A stretch of 64,000 bases of DNA from Firm-04 sp045628085 (GTDB lineage: Bacteria > Bacillota > Clostridia > Oscillospirales > Ruminococcaceae). Positions 33,920 through 43,055 of this stretch are shown piece by piece (the first letter of the stretch is position 1; each line of letters opens with the position of its first letter). Made by a program: the position numbers and the translations under genes. Location of the stretch: assembly GCA_045628085.1 (NCBI GenBank), contig JAZQOZ010000157.1:1-64000 (forward strand), given 5' to 3'. The notes under the pieces are model-generated. The model was not told the origin of the DNA. It did not search any database and worked only from the letters and a program-made list of their open reading frames with translations.

Positions 33920-35242
33920 ATGCCTGTCAAGATCAATACACTCGAACTGGAAAACATCAAGCGCATCCATGCGGTGCAGCTGACACCTGCCGCAAACGGT
34001 CTGACGGTGATCGGCGGTAATAACAATCAGGGCAAGACCTCTGTGCTGGATTCGATCTGCTGGCTGCTCGGCGGCAATAAGTATCAGCCGAGCAATGCAC
34101 AGCGCGAGGGCGCGCTTACGGAGCCGATGCTCCGCTGCACGCTCTCAAACGGTCTGGTTGTCGAACGCAAGGGCAAGAACGCAGCGCTCAAAGTCATTGA
34201 TCCGCAGGGCAACCGTGCCGGTCAGAAGCTGCTCGACAGCTTTCTCTCGGAACTTGCACTTGATCTGCCGAAATTCATGCAGGCATCCGATCGTGAAAAA
34301 GCGGACACGCTCCTGCGTATTATCGGCGTCGGGGAGCAGCTCATGCAAATGGAGCAGGAGGAAAAACGCCTTTACGATCAGCGCACGGCAATCGGGCAAA
34401 TTCAGGTGCAGAAAGCGAAATTCGCCGCCGAGCTGCCGAACTGGGAGAATCTGCCGGACGAGCCTGTCAGTGCTGCGGAATTGATCGCACAGCAGCAGGC
34501 GATCCTTACCCGGAACGGTCAGCGTCAGCAATGGCAGAACGATATGCAGAGTATTGAGATCGCAATGCAGAATATTACGGCAGAGATCAGAATGACAGAA
34601 CGAAAACTTGCAGATCTGAATGCACAGCTTGACGAATTCCGCGAGAAAGCGGAATCGGCGAGAAAGTCACCGGAAGAACTGCAAATGGAATCCACCGCAG
34701 AACTTGAATCCAATATTGCCAATATTGACAGACTGAATGCAAAGATCCGAGACAACCAGCGAAAAGCCGCCGCCGAGTGTGAAGCTGCTGACTATCAGGA
34801 TCAGTATAACGGTCTGACCGATCAGATCGAGAATATCAGAGCGGACCGCCGCAAGCTGCTGGACGGTGCAAACCTGCCGCTGCCCGGGCTTTCTGTCGAG
34901 GGCGGTAAGCTGCTTTATCAGGGCAAGGCTTGGGACTGCATGAGCGGCTCCGAGCAGCTCCGCGTGGCTACTGCGATCGTGCGCTGCCTGAATCCGGAAT
35001 GCGGATTTGTCCTGCTTGACAAACTGGAACAGATGGATTTGCAGACGCTGTCCGATTTCGGTGCATGGCTCGAAGCGGAGGGCTTGCAGGCAATCGCAAC
35101 AAGAGTCAGCACCGGAGATGAATGCAGCATCATTATTGAGGACGGATGGGTGCAGAATGCACCTGTATCGAATCCGGCACCGCCGCCTGTCCCGTATCAG
35201 CCGGCAAAAGGATTCACACCGTATCAACCGAAAGGAGTGTAA
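33920..35242 (+). CDS. SbcC/RecF-like phage ATPase
   Basis: 440 aa from the ATG at 33920; two closer ATGs at 33911 and 33914 crowd the AAAGGA site. The N-terminal ABC-ATPase half has INTLELENIKRI and Walker A GGNNNQGKTSVLD. A coiled-coil arm spans about 145-300. The C-terminal half has SGSEQLRVATAIVR and GFVLLDKLEQMD. A Pro-rich tail follows. Probably acts in phage recombination or replication with the Sak4-like gene downstream. Confidence 0.85.
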   Translation: MPVKINTLELENIKRIHAVQLTPAANGLTVIGGNNNQGKTSVLDSICWLLGGNKYQPSNAQREGALTEPMLRCTLSNGLVVERKGKNAALKVIDPQGNRAGQKLLDSFLSELALDLPKFMQASDREKADTLLRIIGVGEQLMQMEQEEKRLYDQRTAIGQIQVQKAKFAAELPNWENLPDEPVSAAELIAQQQAILTRNGQRQQWQNDMQSIEIAMQNITAEIRMTERKLADLNAQLDEFREKAESARKSPEELQMESTAELESNIANIDRLNAKIRDNQRKAAAECEAADYQDQYNGLTDQIENIRADRRKLLDGANLPLPGLSVEGGKLLYQGKAWDCMSGSEQLRVATAIVRCLNPECGFVLLDKLEQMDLQTLSDFGAWLEAEGLQAIATRVSTGDECSIIIEDGWVQNAPVSNPAPPPVPYQPAKGFTPYQPKGV

Positions 35243-35245
35243 CTT

Positions 35246-36367
35246 ATGCCTTATTTTGAAGAAATCAACGGCATCCAGTACGGCAGCGGAATTAAGGCTG
35301 TGCTGTACGGTCAGGAGGGAGTCGGGAAATCATCACTTGCCGCCAACATCCCCGGCATCGTGTTCATCGACTGCGAGGGCAGCACAACGAAAATGGATGT
35401 GCGCAGACTTCCTGCGCCGACATCATGGGCAATGCTCTGTGATGAAATGGAGTACATTCTTCAGAATGCATCCGTCAAAGGATACCGCGCTGTTGCGATC
35501 GACACGTTTGACTGGGCTGAATCGCTTGCATTGCAGGCACTCTGCTCAGAACACAATGTAAAAGGCATTGAAGGATTCAACTACGGCAAAGGCTGGCAGT
35601 ATGAATGCGAGATGATTGCACGGTTCCTTGAAAGCACAGATAAACTGATTAAAGCAGGCATTCACGTTATCCTGATCTGTCACGCGATCACAAGAAAGGC
35701 AACGCTCCCGGAGGAAGTTGACGAGTACGATCACTGGGAATTGAAACTCGGCAACAAAACCACGAACAAGATTGCACCGCTGCTGAAAGAATGGTCTGAC
35801 ATGACGCTGTTCCTTGCATTCAAAACGCAGATCATGGCAACGGATGATAAAGGCAAGAACCACAAAGCGACATCTGTTCAGCGTGTCATGTACAGTACAA
35901 AATCCGCTTGGTGGGATGCGAAAAACCGTTTCGGTCTGCCTGATATGATGCCGCTTGAATACGGTGCGATCGCGCACCTGTTTGCACCGCCTGCCGATAC
36001 GCTGATACAGCGTGCGCAGGATGCCGGAATCCAGACAGCAACAATCAATTTGCCGGAACAGACAGCACCGCCGCCGAAGCCCCATGCTGCACCGCCTGAC
36101 ACAGTTCCGGTGAACATTGATCCGACCGGATTTGATCCGGTCGGTACGGACTGGACAGGCATTCCGGATGCACTGAAAAATCTGATGCAGGCGAACTACA
36201 TTCTGCCGAATCATATCGAAAAGATCAGCAGTGACGTGTTTCATTATTTTCCGGCAGGGATGCCGATGCGCGAATATCCGGCAGATTATCATGAATGGCT
36301 CTGTGCGAACTGGCAGCAGGTAATGGATGCCGTCAAAGCAAACTGCACAGACTATGTACCGTTTTAA
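35246..36367 (+). CDS. Sak4-like RecA-fold ATPase (AAA_24)
   Basis: 373 aa. Walker A GQEGVGKSSLA (about 23-33), IDCEGSTTKMDV, Walker B-like AVAIDTFDWAE, and ILICHAITRK match phage nucleotide-binding proteins of the Sak4 group, which help single-strand annealing. It is followed by DUF669, its usual partner. The C-terminal third has a Pro-rich linker and a small extra domain. Confidence 0.88.
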   Translation: MPYFEEINGIQYGSGIKAVLYGQEGVGKSSLAANIPGIVFIDCEGSTTKMDVRRLPAPTSWAMLCDEMEYILQNASVKGYRAVAIDTFDWAESLALQALCSEHNVKGIEGFNYGKGWQYECEMIARFLESTDKLIKAGIHVILICHAITRKATLPEEVDEYDHWELKLGNKTTNKIAPLLKEWSDMTLFLAFKTQIMATDDKGKNHKATSVQRVMYSTKSAWWDAKNRFGLPDMMPLEYGAIAHLFAPPADTLIQRAQDAGIQTATINLPEQTAPPPKPHAAPPDTVPVNIDPTGFDPVGTDWTGIPDALKNLMQANYILPNHIEKISSDVFHYFPAGMPMREYPADYHEWLCANWQQVMDAVKANCTDYVPF

Positions 36368-36385
36368 CTGAAAGGAGATCACAGA

Positions 36386-37081
36386 ATGAATTATCAGCAG
36401 AATTATGGTTATCAGCAGGGCGGCTATCAGGCACAGCAGAACGGATACGGCAGTTACGCACAGCAGCCTGCACCGGCACAGGGCGGCGGACTTGGCTGGG
36501 ATGATGATTTTGCAGCGGAGGAGGGCAGCCTGAATCCGTTGCTGCCAGAGGGCGATTACTGGTTTGAGATCGTCAAGCTGGAGCGCGGCAGACACAACGG
36601 CAGTGCGAAGGTACCGTCCTGCAACAAGGCGATTGTCACATTCCGGATCCTTTCGCCGCAGGGCGAAGCAATCATCACGGAGAATTACTTTGTTGTGGAC
36701 CTTGACTGGGCACGGCAGAAAAATACATCGCTCTTTGCGAGCATCGGCATTGCAAAGAAAGGCGAAGATCGTGTGAAGCCGGTCTGGTCGAATGAGATTG
36801 CAGGACGCCGCGGCGTATGCCATATTGCACCGCGAACATTTGAAAAGGACGGAAAAACGCATCAAACGAATGATCTGAAATATCTCTATCCTCAGTGGAA
36901 ACAGCCGAATGTTGAGCCGGTTGCACCCGGTCAGCAGGCTGCATATCAGGCACCTGTCCAGCAGGCATACGGCGGTCAGCAGCAGTACGCTCCGCAGCAG
37001 TATGCTCAGAATGCTGCACAGCCGCAGCGGAATGGCTATCAGCCGCAGCAGAACGGTGCATACGGAGGAGGAATGTACTGA
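36386..37081 (+). CDS. DUF669 protein, probable phage ssDNA-binding protein
   Basis: 231 aa. The DUF669 core (about 40-175) has LPEGDYWFEIVKLERGRHNG and IAGRRGVCHIAPRTFEKDG. Both tails are Gln/Tyr/Gly-rich (NYQQNYGYQQGGYQAQQ; YGGQQQYAPQQYAQ), a composition like the flexible tails of single-strand-binding proteins. Paired with Sak4-like ATPase in many phages. Confidence 0.85.
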   Translation: MNYQQNYGYQQGGYQAQQNGYGSYAQQPAPAQGGGLGWDDDFAAEEGSLNPLLPEGDYWFEIVKLERGRHNGSAKVPSCNKAIVTFRILSPQGEAIITENYFVVDLDWARQKNTSLFASIGIAKKGEDRVKPVWSNEIAGRRGVCHIAPRTFEKDGKTHQTNDLKYLYPQWKQPNVEPVAPGQQAAYQAPVQQAYGGQQQYAPQQYAQNAAQPQRNGYQPQQNGAYGGGMY

Positions 37082-38682
37082 TGGAACTGCGCCCGTATCA
37101 GCAGGCGGCAAAGGATGCGATATTCAGAGAATGGGAAGATGTTCAAAGCACGCTGCTCGTTCTTCCGACAGGTACAGGAAAGACCGTAGTATTCGCAAAA
37201 ACGGCAGAGGAATGCGTCCGCAAACGCGGGCGCGTCCTCATACTTGCACACAGAGGTGAGCTTCTCGATCAGGCACAGGACAAGATCGGTAAAGTTACAG
37301 GGCTTGGTTGCTCAGTCGAAAAGGCGGATCAGACCTGTATCGGCTCATGGTTCCGGATCACGGTCGGATCGGTGCAATCCATGATGCAGGAAAAACGTCT
37401 GGAACGGTTTGACAGCAGTTTCTTCAGTCACATCATCATTGACGAGGCACATCACGCAATCTCTGACAGCTATCAGCGCGTCCTGCATCACTTCCCGGAT
37501 GCGCACATTCTCGGCGTAACTGCGACACCTGACAGAGGCGACATGAAAGAGATCGGCAGTGTGTTTCAGACTCTTGCCTATGAGTATACTTTACCGCAGG
37601 CGATCAAAGACGGTTATCTCTGCCCGATTAAAGCACTGACGATCCCTCTGAAGCTGGATATATCGAATGTCGGCGTTTCAGCCGGTGATTTCAAACCGAA
37701 TGAGATCGGCACGGCACTTGATCCGTATCTCGAACAGATCGCACAGGAAATGAAGAAATACTGTGCTGACCGCAAGACGGTCGTATTCCTGCCGCTGATC
37801 GCTACATCACAGAAATTCTGTGCAATACTGAATGCCGCCGGATTCCGTGCGGCAGAAGTCAACGGAAACAGCGATGACCGTGCCGAAGTTCTTGCTGATT
37901 TTGATGCAGGCAAGTACAATGTCCTCTGCAATTCCATGCTGTTGACAGAAGGATGGGACTGCCCGTCAGTTGACTGCGTGATCGTGCTCCGCCCGACAAA
38001 GGTGCGTGCGCTGTACTGCCAGATGGTCGGCCGCGGAACGCGGCTCTGTGACGGCAAGGATCATCTTCTGCTGCTTGATTTCCTATGGCACTCTGAACGG
38101 CATGAGCTTTGTCGTCCGGCACATCTGATCTGCGACAGTAAAGAGGTCGCAAAGAAAATGACAGATGACCTTGAAAAAAAATCCGGCTGTGCAGCTGATA
38201 TCGCAGAAGCCGCACAGACAGCAGAAGAAGAAACGATCGCAAACCGCGAGGAATCGCTTGCGAAACAGTTTGAGAAGTACAAGACGAAAAAGCGGAATCT
38301 CGTTGATCCGCTGGAATATGCTGTTTCAACACATCAGCGTAACCTGTTGAACTATCAGCCTGCTTTCGGCTGGGAATGCGCACCGCCTTCACAGAAACAG
38401 ATGCAGGCACTCGAAAGCAAAGGCATTGATCCAAACAAGGTACAGACTGCCGGAATGGCAGAGCAAGTCCTCAGAAGCGCATCCAAGAGACAAATGGATG
38501 GTCTTTCGACTGCGAAGCAGATCGCAAGGCTTGAACGGTACGGCTTCCGGAATGTCGGTGCATGGAGCTTTGAATCAGCAAGCAACATGATTGCAAGGAT
38601 CGCCGCACTCGGCTGGCGGCACGTTCCTCAAGGCATTGATCCTTCTGTATATGTACCGAATGAGGTGATGTATGGAACATAG
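37081..38682 (+). CDS. SF2 DEAD/DEAH-box helicase
   Basis: 533 aa, start overlapping the previous stop (TGATG). Motif I VLPTGTGKTVVFAKTA, motif II IIIDEAHHAI, motif III VTATPDRGD, and motif VI MVGRGTRLCDGKDHLLLLD are intact. The type III restriction/UvrB-like helicase core is followed by a helical C-terminal region. Probably works in phage DNA replication. Confidence 0.92.
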   Translation: MELRPYQQAAKDAIFREWEDVQSTLLVLPTGTGKTVVFAKTAEECVRKRGRVLILAHRGELLDQAQDKIGKVTGLGCSVEKADQTCIGSWFRITVGSVQSMMQEKRLERFDSSFFSHIIIDEAHHAISDSYQRVLHHFPDAHILGVTATPDRGDMKEIGSVFQTLAYEYTLPQAIKDGYLCPIKALTIPLKLDISNVGVSAGDFKPNEIGTALDPYLEQIAQEMKKYCADRKTVVFLPLIATSQKFCAILNAAGFRAAEVNGNSDDRAEVLADFDAGKYNVLCNSMLLTEGWDCPSVDCVIVLRPTKVRALYCQMVGRGTRLCDGKDHLLLLDFLWHSERHELCRPAHLICDSKEVAKKMTDDLEKKSGCAADIAEAAQTAEEETIANREESLAKQFEKYKTKKRNLVDPLEYAVSTHQRNLLNYQPAFGWECAPPSQKQMQALESKGIDPNKVQTAGMAEQVLRSASKRQMDGLSTAKQIARLERYGFRNVGAWSFESASNMIARIAALGWRHVPQGIDPSVYVPNEVMYGT

Positions 38683-40906
38683 AAACGACAATCTTGAAGA
38701 ACTGCTGCAATATATTGATCCTGCGCAGTGCAGTTATTCTGATTGGTGCGGAATCGGTATGGCGCTGAAAGATGCCGGATATCCGGTGTCAGCATGGGAA
38801 TCATGGTCGGCGCGTGACGGTGCGCGGTATCATGCCGGAGAATGTGCGCAGAAATGGCGCAGCTTCAACGGCTCGGATACACCAGTCACAGCCGGAACGA
38901 TCGTACACATGGCGATTGAGAACGGTTATCATCCGCACAAAGAACACGGTACCGGTCATGAAATGGATTGGGACGATGAAATCAATGCAGACTATGTCGT
39001 GACATCTGCGGAGCAGACGATCTCACTTCCAATCAAAGAACCGGAAAACTGGGATCCTGCCGAACAGATCTCACGCTACATCGAAACGCTGTTTGAAGCA
39101 AATGACAATGTTGGATACGTGACAGAATGCTGGCAGAACAATGACGGAAAATTCCTGCCGACCGCAGGATGCTATGACCGGACAGCCGGACAGCTTCTTT
39201 ATGAACTGAAACGGTACAAGGGTGATGTCGGTGCGGTATTTGGTGACACGAATCCGGAATGTGGGGCGTGGATCCGATTCAATCCGCTTGACGGAAGAGG
39301 CGCGAAGAATGAGAACGTGACAGATTACCGATATGCGCTTGTCGAATCCGATGCAATATCTGTTGAACAGCAGAACGGCATCATGCACGATCTCAAACTT
39401 CCGATCGCTGCGCTTGTATACTCCGGCGGCAAGTCCATTCATGCGATCGTGCGAGTGGATGCCGGAAACTATGACGAATATCGCAAGCGTGTCGAATTCC
39501 TTTACTCTGTGTGTGACAAGAACGGTCTGAAAGTTGACCGTCAGAACCGGAATCCCTCAAGACTTTCCAGAATGCCAGGCGTGATCCGGAACGGCAGAAA
39601 GCAATTCCTGATCGAAACCAATACTGGGTTTTCATCGTGGGTGGAGTGGAAAGATTATGTCGAGAGCATCACGGACGATCTTCCGGAGTTTGAGTCAATG
39701 GCGGATGCGTGGGAACATCTTCCGGATCTTGCACCGCCTCTGATCGACGGTGTACTGCGTCAAGGGCACAAGATGCTGATCGCAGGCCCGTCAAAAGCCG
39801 GCAAGTCATACGCGCTGATCGAGATGTGTATAGCAATCGCAGAAGGCAGAAAGTGGCTTGGATGGCAATGTGCAAAAGGTCGTGTGCTGTACGTCAATCT
39901 GGAACTTGACCGAGCATCCTGCCTGCATCGCTTCCGTGATGTGTATGACAGCATGAATATTCCGCCACAGAACATCGGAAGTATTGACATCTGGAATCTC
40001 AGAGGCGTGACAGAACCGATGGACAAGCTCGCACCGAAGCTGATCCGCAGAGCGCGGAAAGGCAATTATATCGCTGTTATCATCGACCCGATATACAAGG
40101 TCATAACCGGAGATGAGAACAGCGCCGATCAGATGGCGCACTTCTGCAACCAGTTCGACAAAGTATGCACCGAACTCGGATGCGCAGTTATTTATTGTCA
40201 CCATCACAGCAAGGGGATGCAAGGCAGCAAACGGTCAATGGACAGAGCAAGCGGCAGCGGTGTCTTTGCGCGTGATCCTGATGCACTCATTGATATGATC
40301 GAGCTTGACCTTACAGACGATATCATGAAACAGCAGAAGAACAGCGAAGCGTGCCGGATCTGTGAACAGCATCTTGCCATGTGCGCGCCGAACGTACTTA
40401 ACGATGCACAGCCGGACGATCTGCTGAACCGCAATTCTGCTGTACAGCTTTGCAGAGACAATATGACGAACGACCAGTATCAGGCTCTTGCATCGGCGCT
40501 CCGTGCGTCAGACGAATATGTATCTCAAATGTCTGCATGGCGCATCGAGGGAACGCTAAGAGAGTTTCCGAAGTTTCCACCGGTGAATGTCTGGTTTCGG
40601 TATCCGCTGCATGATATCGACAGCATCGGCATCCTGAAAGATCTGCAATCCGATGTCGAGCTGACAACGCAGCAGCGCGCATCGAAAAACGGTCACAAGC
40701 GGCAGTCAGAGATCGCAAAGGCAAAAGCAGCCGACAAATCCGCTGAGCTGGTCAACACTTTCGATATGTGTGCATTCGACGGAAAAATCAGCGTCGATGA
40801 CATGGCCGATTATCTTGGTGTTGACAGACGGTCTGTCGAACGCCGTTTGAAAAAGTGTGATGACCTTATTCTCAGCAACGGAATTATAACCCGAAAAACG
40901 AAATAA
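38672..40906 (+). CDS. Phage primase-helicase (PriCT, AEP-like, RepA-like ATPase)
   Basis: 744 aa after GAGGTG. Residues 1-90 form a PriCT-2 domain (DWCGIGMALKDAGYPVSAW). An archaeo-eukaryotic primase-like region (about 125-330) has YALVESD, YSGGKSIHAIVRVD and NPSRLSRMPGV. An AAA_25/RepA-type ATPase has Walker A AGPSKAGKSYALIEM (about 370) and VLYVNLELD, and a C-terminal HTH (SVDDMADYLGVDRRSVERRLKK) follows. Likely starts and drives phage replication from the adjacent repeat region. Confidence 0.9.
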   Translation: MEHRNDNLEELLQYIDPAQCSYSDWCGIGMALKDAGYPVSAWESWSARDGARYHAGECAQKWRSFNGSDTPVTAGTIVHMAIENGYHPHKEHGTGHEMDWDDEINADYVVTSAEQTISLPIKEPENWDPAEQISRYIETLFEANDNVGYVTECWQNNDGKFLPTAGCYDRTAGQLLYELKRYKGDVGAVFGDTNPECGAWIRFNPLDGRGAKNENVTDYRYALVESDAISVEQQNGIMHDLKLPIAALVYSGGKSIHAIVRVDAGNYDEYRKRVEFLYSVCDKNGLKVDRQNRNPSRLSRMPGVIRNGRKQFLIETNTGFSSWVEWKDYVESITDDLPEFESMADAWEHLPDLAPPLIDGVLRQGHKMLIAGPSKAGKSYALIEMCIAIAEGRKWLGWQCAKGRVLYVNLELDRASCLHRFRDVYDSMNIPPQNIGSIDIWNLRGVTEPMDKLAPKLIRRARKGNYIAVIIDPIYKVITGDENSADQMAHFCNQFDKVCTELGCAVIYCHHHSKGMQGSKRSMDRASGSGVFARDPDALIDMIELDLTDDIMKQQKNSEACRICEQHLAMCAPNVLNDAQPDDLLNRNSAVQLCRDNMTNDQYQALASALRASDEYVSQMSAWRIEGTLREFPKFPPVNVWFRYPLHDIDSIGILKDLQSDVELTTQQRASKNGHKRQSEIAKAKAADKSAELVNTFDMCAFDGKISVDDMADYLGVDRRSVERRLKKCDDLILSNGIITRKTK

Positions 40907-40909
40907 AAA

Positions 40910-41040
40910 TTGCGACAAAAATTGCGACAGGTGGCTATATATATATATATTTGTCGTGTCGCAAATTGTGCCATGTCAATGGGTACACCGACAGGCGGCT
41001 GACAAGCAAGCCGCCCTGTCGGAATACCCTGTCATTGACA
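40910..41040. other. Candidate phage replication origin
   Basis: Directly after the primase-helicase gene: two direct TTGCGACA iterons (40910-40917, 40922-40929), a (TA) tract (about 40936-40950), an inverted TGTCGCAA (40957-40964), then a large imperfect hairpin from TGTCAATG (40974) to CATTGACA (41040) with a GCGGCT/AGCCGC core. Iterons, AT-rich tract and hairpin are origin hallmarks; an RNA element is the alternative. The gap to rusA holds no other gene. Confidence 0.55.
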
Positions 41041-41077
41041 CCCGCGAACACAATATGCCGGAAGGAGTGGCAAGAAG

Positions 41078-41488
41078 TTGACACAGTTTTTTCTGAACAT
41101 GATACCGCCGACTGTGACTGCACAGGAAAAGGATATCGGTATCAACAAGAAAACAGGAAAAGCATTCCTGTATAACCCTGTTGAAGTCAAAGAGGTGAAA
41201 AACAAATTCAATGCGTATCTCTGGCAGCACAGACCTGAGAAACCGTATACCTACGGTGTGCGACTGATCGTCAAGTGGTGCTTTCCGAGAGGAAGACATC
41301 GTGACGGTGAGTACAAGAAAACAAAGCCTGATACAGATAACCTTCAAAAGCTCCTGAAAGACTGCTTGACATATTGCGGATTCTGGAAAGATGATGCGCT
41401 TGTCTGTTCAGAGATTATCGAAAAATTCTGGGCAGAGATACCGGGTATCTTTATCAGGATCGAAGAAATCGAGGAGGACTCACGATGA
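41078..41488 (+). CDS. rusA: RusA-family Holliday junction resolvase
   Basis: 136 aa from a TTG at 41078 preceded by GGAAGGAG. Conserved RusA features: PPTVTAQEKD, KTKPDTDNLQKLLKDCL (metal-binding Asp pair) and GFWKDDALVCSEIIEKFW. Cleaves four-way junctions before packaging. Confidence 0.9.
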   Translation: MTQFFLNMIPPTVTAQEKDIGINKKTGKAFLYNPVEVKEVKNKFNAYLWQHRPEKPYTYGVRLIVKWCFPRGRHRDGEYKKTKPDTDNLQKLLKDCLTYCGFWKDDALVCSEIIEKFWAEIPGIFIRIEEIEEDSR

Positions 41489-41703
41489 AAAAGAAATGTT
41501 TCGTCAGTTCCGCCTGCTGCACAAGTGAATGCCCGAATATCCAGTATGATATGGCAGAAGAAAAATACGGATACGGGATCGCTGATGACATGGGACTCAG
41601 CAGGGTGGATTGCAAGAAGTGCGTTTACAGCACAGGAGAATGTAAGGACTGCCTGATGTACTGTGACGGAGAATGTCAGGCAGATGATGGTGAGCAAGAG
41701 TGA
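41485..41703 (+). CDS. Cysteine-rich small phage protein
   Basis: 72 aa with GGAGGA upstream and ATGA overlap with rusA. Ten Cys, in pairs such as ACCTSEC and CKKC ... CKDC ... CDGEC, suggest zinc or metal binding. Unknown role. Confidence 0.65.
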   Translation: MKKKCFVSSACCTSECPNIQYDMAEEKYGYGIADDMGLSRVDCKKCVYSTGECKDCLMYCDGECQADDGEQE

Positions 41704-41885
41704 AAGAACAACGAAAGGCATTGCAGGCTTGCATACAGACTCTGTACGCTGGAGTGGCAGGAGGATTCATCACTGCACTGGCTTGCAACGAGTACATTAT
41801 CGCAGCACTGCTGACTGTAGCTTACAGCTTGCTGCACGCTATGTGGATGTGCCTACAGGATAGGAGTGACAATGATGAAAGATAA
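41700..41885 (+). CDS. Small phage membrane protein
   Basis: 61 aa from a GTG that overlaps the previous stop. Two likely TM segments (about 14-30 and 32-50). Unknown role. Confidence 0.5.
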   Translation: MKEQRKALQACIQTLYAGVAGGFITALACNEYIIAALLTVAYSLLHAMWMCLQDRSDNDER

Positions 41886-42078
41886 TAAACCACCTTGCTT
41901 TGGATGCAATGAACGTCACGAAATATGCCACAGCAACTGCGATAAGTATAAGGCATGGAAGATTGATCACGATAAGAAAAGTGAGAAAATCAGAAAGGCG
42001 AGGATTGCGGATACAATCGCAGATCAGTATGGAAAATCAACGCACATCCGTCTTAATAAAATGAAATCAGGAGGATGA
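41872..42078 (+). CDS. Small Cys/His phage protein
   Basis: 68 aa from the ATG at 41872 after AGGAG. The N terminus CFGCNERHEICHSNCDKYKAW looks like a zinc-binding knuckle often seen in phage early proteins; the rest is basic and helical. Probably nucleic acid binding. Confidence 0.65.
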   Translation: MMKDNKPPCFGCNERHEICHSNCDKYKAWKIDHDKKSEKIRKARIADTIADQYGKSTHIRLNKMKSGG

Positions 42079-42081
42079 TAC

Positions 42082-42474
42082 ATGAAACCGAAAGAATACT
42101 TGCAGCAGTACCGAGAGAGCATGGACCGCACAAAAGCTATTACAGATCATCTGGATGAGCTGAAGGAGGAAGCAATCCGGCTGAAAGATCACGAAGGACA
42201 TTCCGTCGCTCTGGATGATGCCGCTGCACGTCATGTGGATGCCTGCAATACCGCAGCCGTTGAACTTGAACAGCTTGAGGCATTGCGGAAAGAGATCACG
42301 GAAACGATCAAATCTGTTCCGGATGCGCGGCTCAGAGAACTGCTCTATGAGATCTACATCGTCGGAAAGAAAATCGTACGAATTGCAGCAGACCGCGATC
42401 TGTCCTATGAGCACGTCTGCCGGATGCACGGACAGGCTTTGATTGAACTCAGCGCGGTTCTGCCTGAAAAGTAA
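42082..42474 (+). CDS. DUF1492/ArpU-like late transcription regulator
   Basis: 130 aa. Helical N-terminal part (MKPKEYLQQYRESMDRTKAITDHLDEL) and a sigma-region-4-like C terminus (DLSYEHVCRMHGQALIEL). Such proteins (RinA/ArpU group) activate the late operon of Firmicutes phages, and here the gene lies just before the packaging genes. Confidence 0.82.
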   Translation: MKPKEYLQQYRESMDRTKAITDHLDELKEEAIRLKDHEGHSVALDDAAARHVDACNTAAVELEQLEALRKEITETIKSVPDARLRELLYEIYIVGKKIVRIAADRDLSYEHVCRMHGQALIELSAVLPEK

Positions 42475-42488
42475 AAGGCAGAGAGAAA

Positions 42489-42525
42489 CCCCTCTCAAAT
42501 CGCATTATACGCGAAATGAGAGGGG
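42489..42525. terminator. Bidirectional hairpin ending the early operon
   Basis: Long stem CCCCTCTCA/TGAGAGGGG with an inner TCGC/GCGA stem; the minus strand continues TTTCTCTC. It separates the rightward early genes from the leftward small cluster. Confidence 0.65.
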
Positions 42526-42531
42526 GAACTG

Positions 42532-42717
42532 TCAGCCGTTCTTTGCAATGTCCGCCCGAATGAGCTGCTTGATATAGCCCATCTTTGACGGTACGCTTGT
42601 GAGCTTTTCGATGATGTCGGCATCGGTGTTCTTGTTCAGGCGCAGATTCACGGACACAGTCTTTTCCTTTGTGAACTTTGTGATTGCGCGGAGATTGCTG
42701 TCAGGAGTTTTCGGCAT
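42532..42717 (-). CDS. Ribbon-helix-helix-type small protein
   Basis: 61 aa from the ATG at 42717 with GAGGTG 6-8 nt upstream; a GTG at 42726 is less well placed. KTVSVNLRLNKNTDADIIEKL is a beta strand-helix pattern of Arc/CopG proteins, followed by MGYIKQLIRADI. Probably a DNA-binding repressor, last gene of the leftward cluster of tiny genes. Confidence 0.75.
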   Translation of the reverse strand: MPKTPDSNLRAITKFTKEKTVSVNLRLNKNTDADIIEKLTSVPSKMGYIKQLIRADIAKNG

Positions 42718-42727
42718 TGTTTTCACC

Positions 42728-42820
42728 TCATTTCTTATTGCGAAAGATTACCCAGTATGCAAATTTTGCAATACCGATGCAGACGAAAAAGATTGCAAGA
42801 AAATGAATCATTGGCTTCAT
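42728..42820 (-). CDS. Possible 30-aa membrane peptide
   Basis: MKPMIHFLAIFFVCIGIAKF then AYWVIFRNKK: one hydrophobic helix with a basic end. Its stop codon overlaps the ribosome site of the ribbon-helix-helix gene, suggesting coupling. The ribosome site is weak, so translation is uncertain. Confidence 0.4.
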   Translation of the reverse strand: MKPMIHFLAIFFVCIGIAKFAYWVIFRNKK

Positions 42821-42824
42821 ATGC

Positions 42825-42853
42825 TTGACAAATTGGCTCTTATGTGTTATGAT
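42825..42853 (+). promoter_or_regulatory. Promoter reading antisense to the 45-aa peptide gene
   Basis: TTGACA (42825-42830), 17-nt spacer, TATGAT (42848-42853): 11 of 12 consensus bases. No rightward protein gene follows it. Confidence 0.65.
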
Positions 42854-42859
42854 TAGGAT

Positions 42860-43002
42860 GTGAGGGGCTTTCGCCCCTCGCACCCTGTGTACTATTCCAT
42901 CATCTTTTCGATGATGAGAAGCACAGTTCCGATAAGCAAGTCAATCAGCGCGCCGATCAGGATGCCAGTCCAGTCACGCGAGCTGTGCGGCTTGCTTTTT
43001 TT
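42860..43002 (+). ncRNA. Predicted antisense RNA over the 45-aa membrane peptide gene
   Basis: Expected start near 42860, where GAGGGGC-TTTC-GCCCCTC gives a 5' hairpin. It would run through the complement of the peptide gene to a GCGAGC/GCTTGC hairpin (42978-42995) and seven T. Length about 143 nt. The T run reflects AAA codons of the peptide gene and could be chance. Confidence 0.45.
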
Positions 43003-43029
43003 CATGTGCCTCGGTCGGTACCGAGCCAT
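42892..43029 (-). CDS. 45-aa basic membrane peptide (candidate type I toxin)
   Basis: The N terminus MARYRPRHMKKSKPHSSRDW is strongly basic. It is followed by one TM helix (TGILIGALIDLLIGTVLLII) and a short EKMME end. A perfect AAAGGAGGTG precedes the ATG, and a consensus promoter lies 27 nt upstream. It is too short for most gene finders. Size, single helix and predicted antisense RNA resemble type I toxins such as TxpA or BsrG, found in Bacillus subtilis prophage elements, but the sequence is not recognisably of those families. Confidence 0.7.
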   Translation of the reverse strand: MARYRPRHMKKSKPHSSRDWTGILIGALIDLLIGTVLLIIEKMME

Positions 43030-43055
43030 TGTCCTCACCTCCTTTCCATGTTTCT

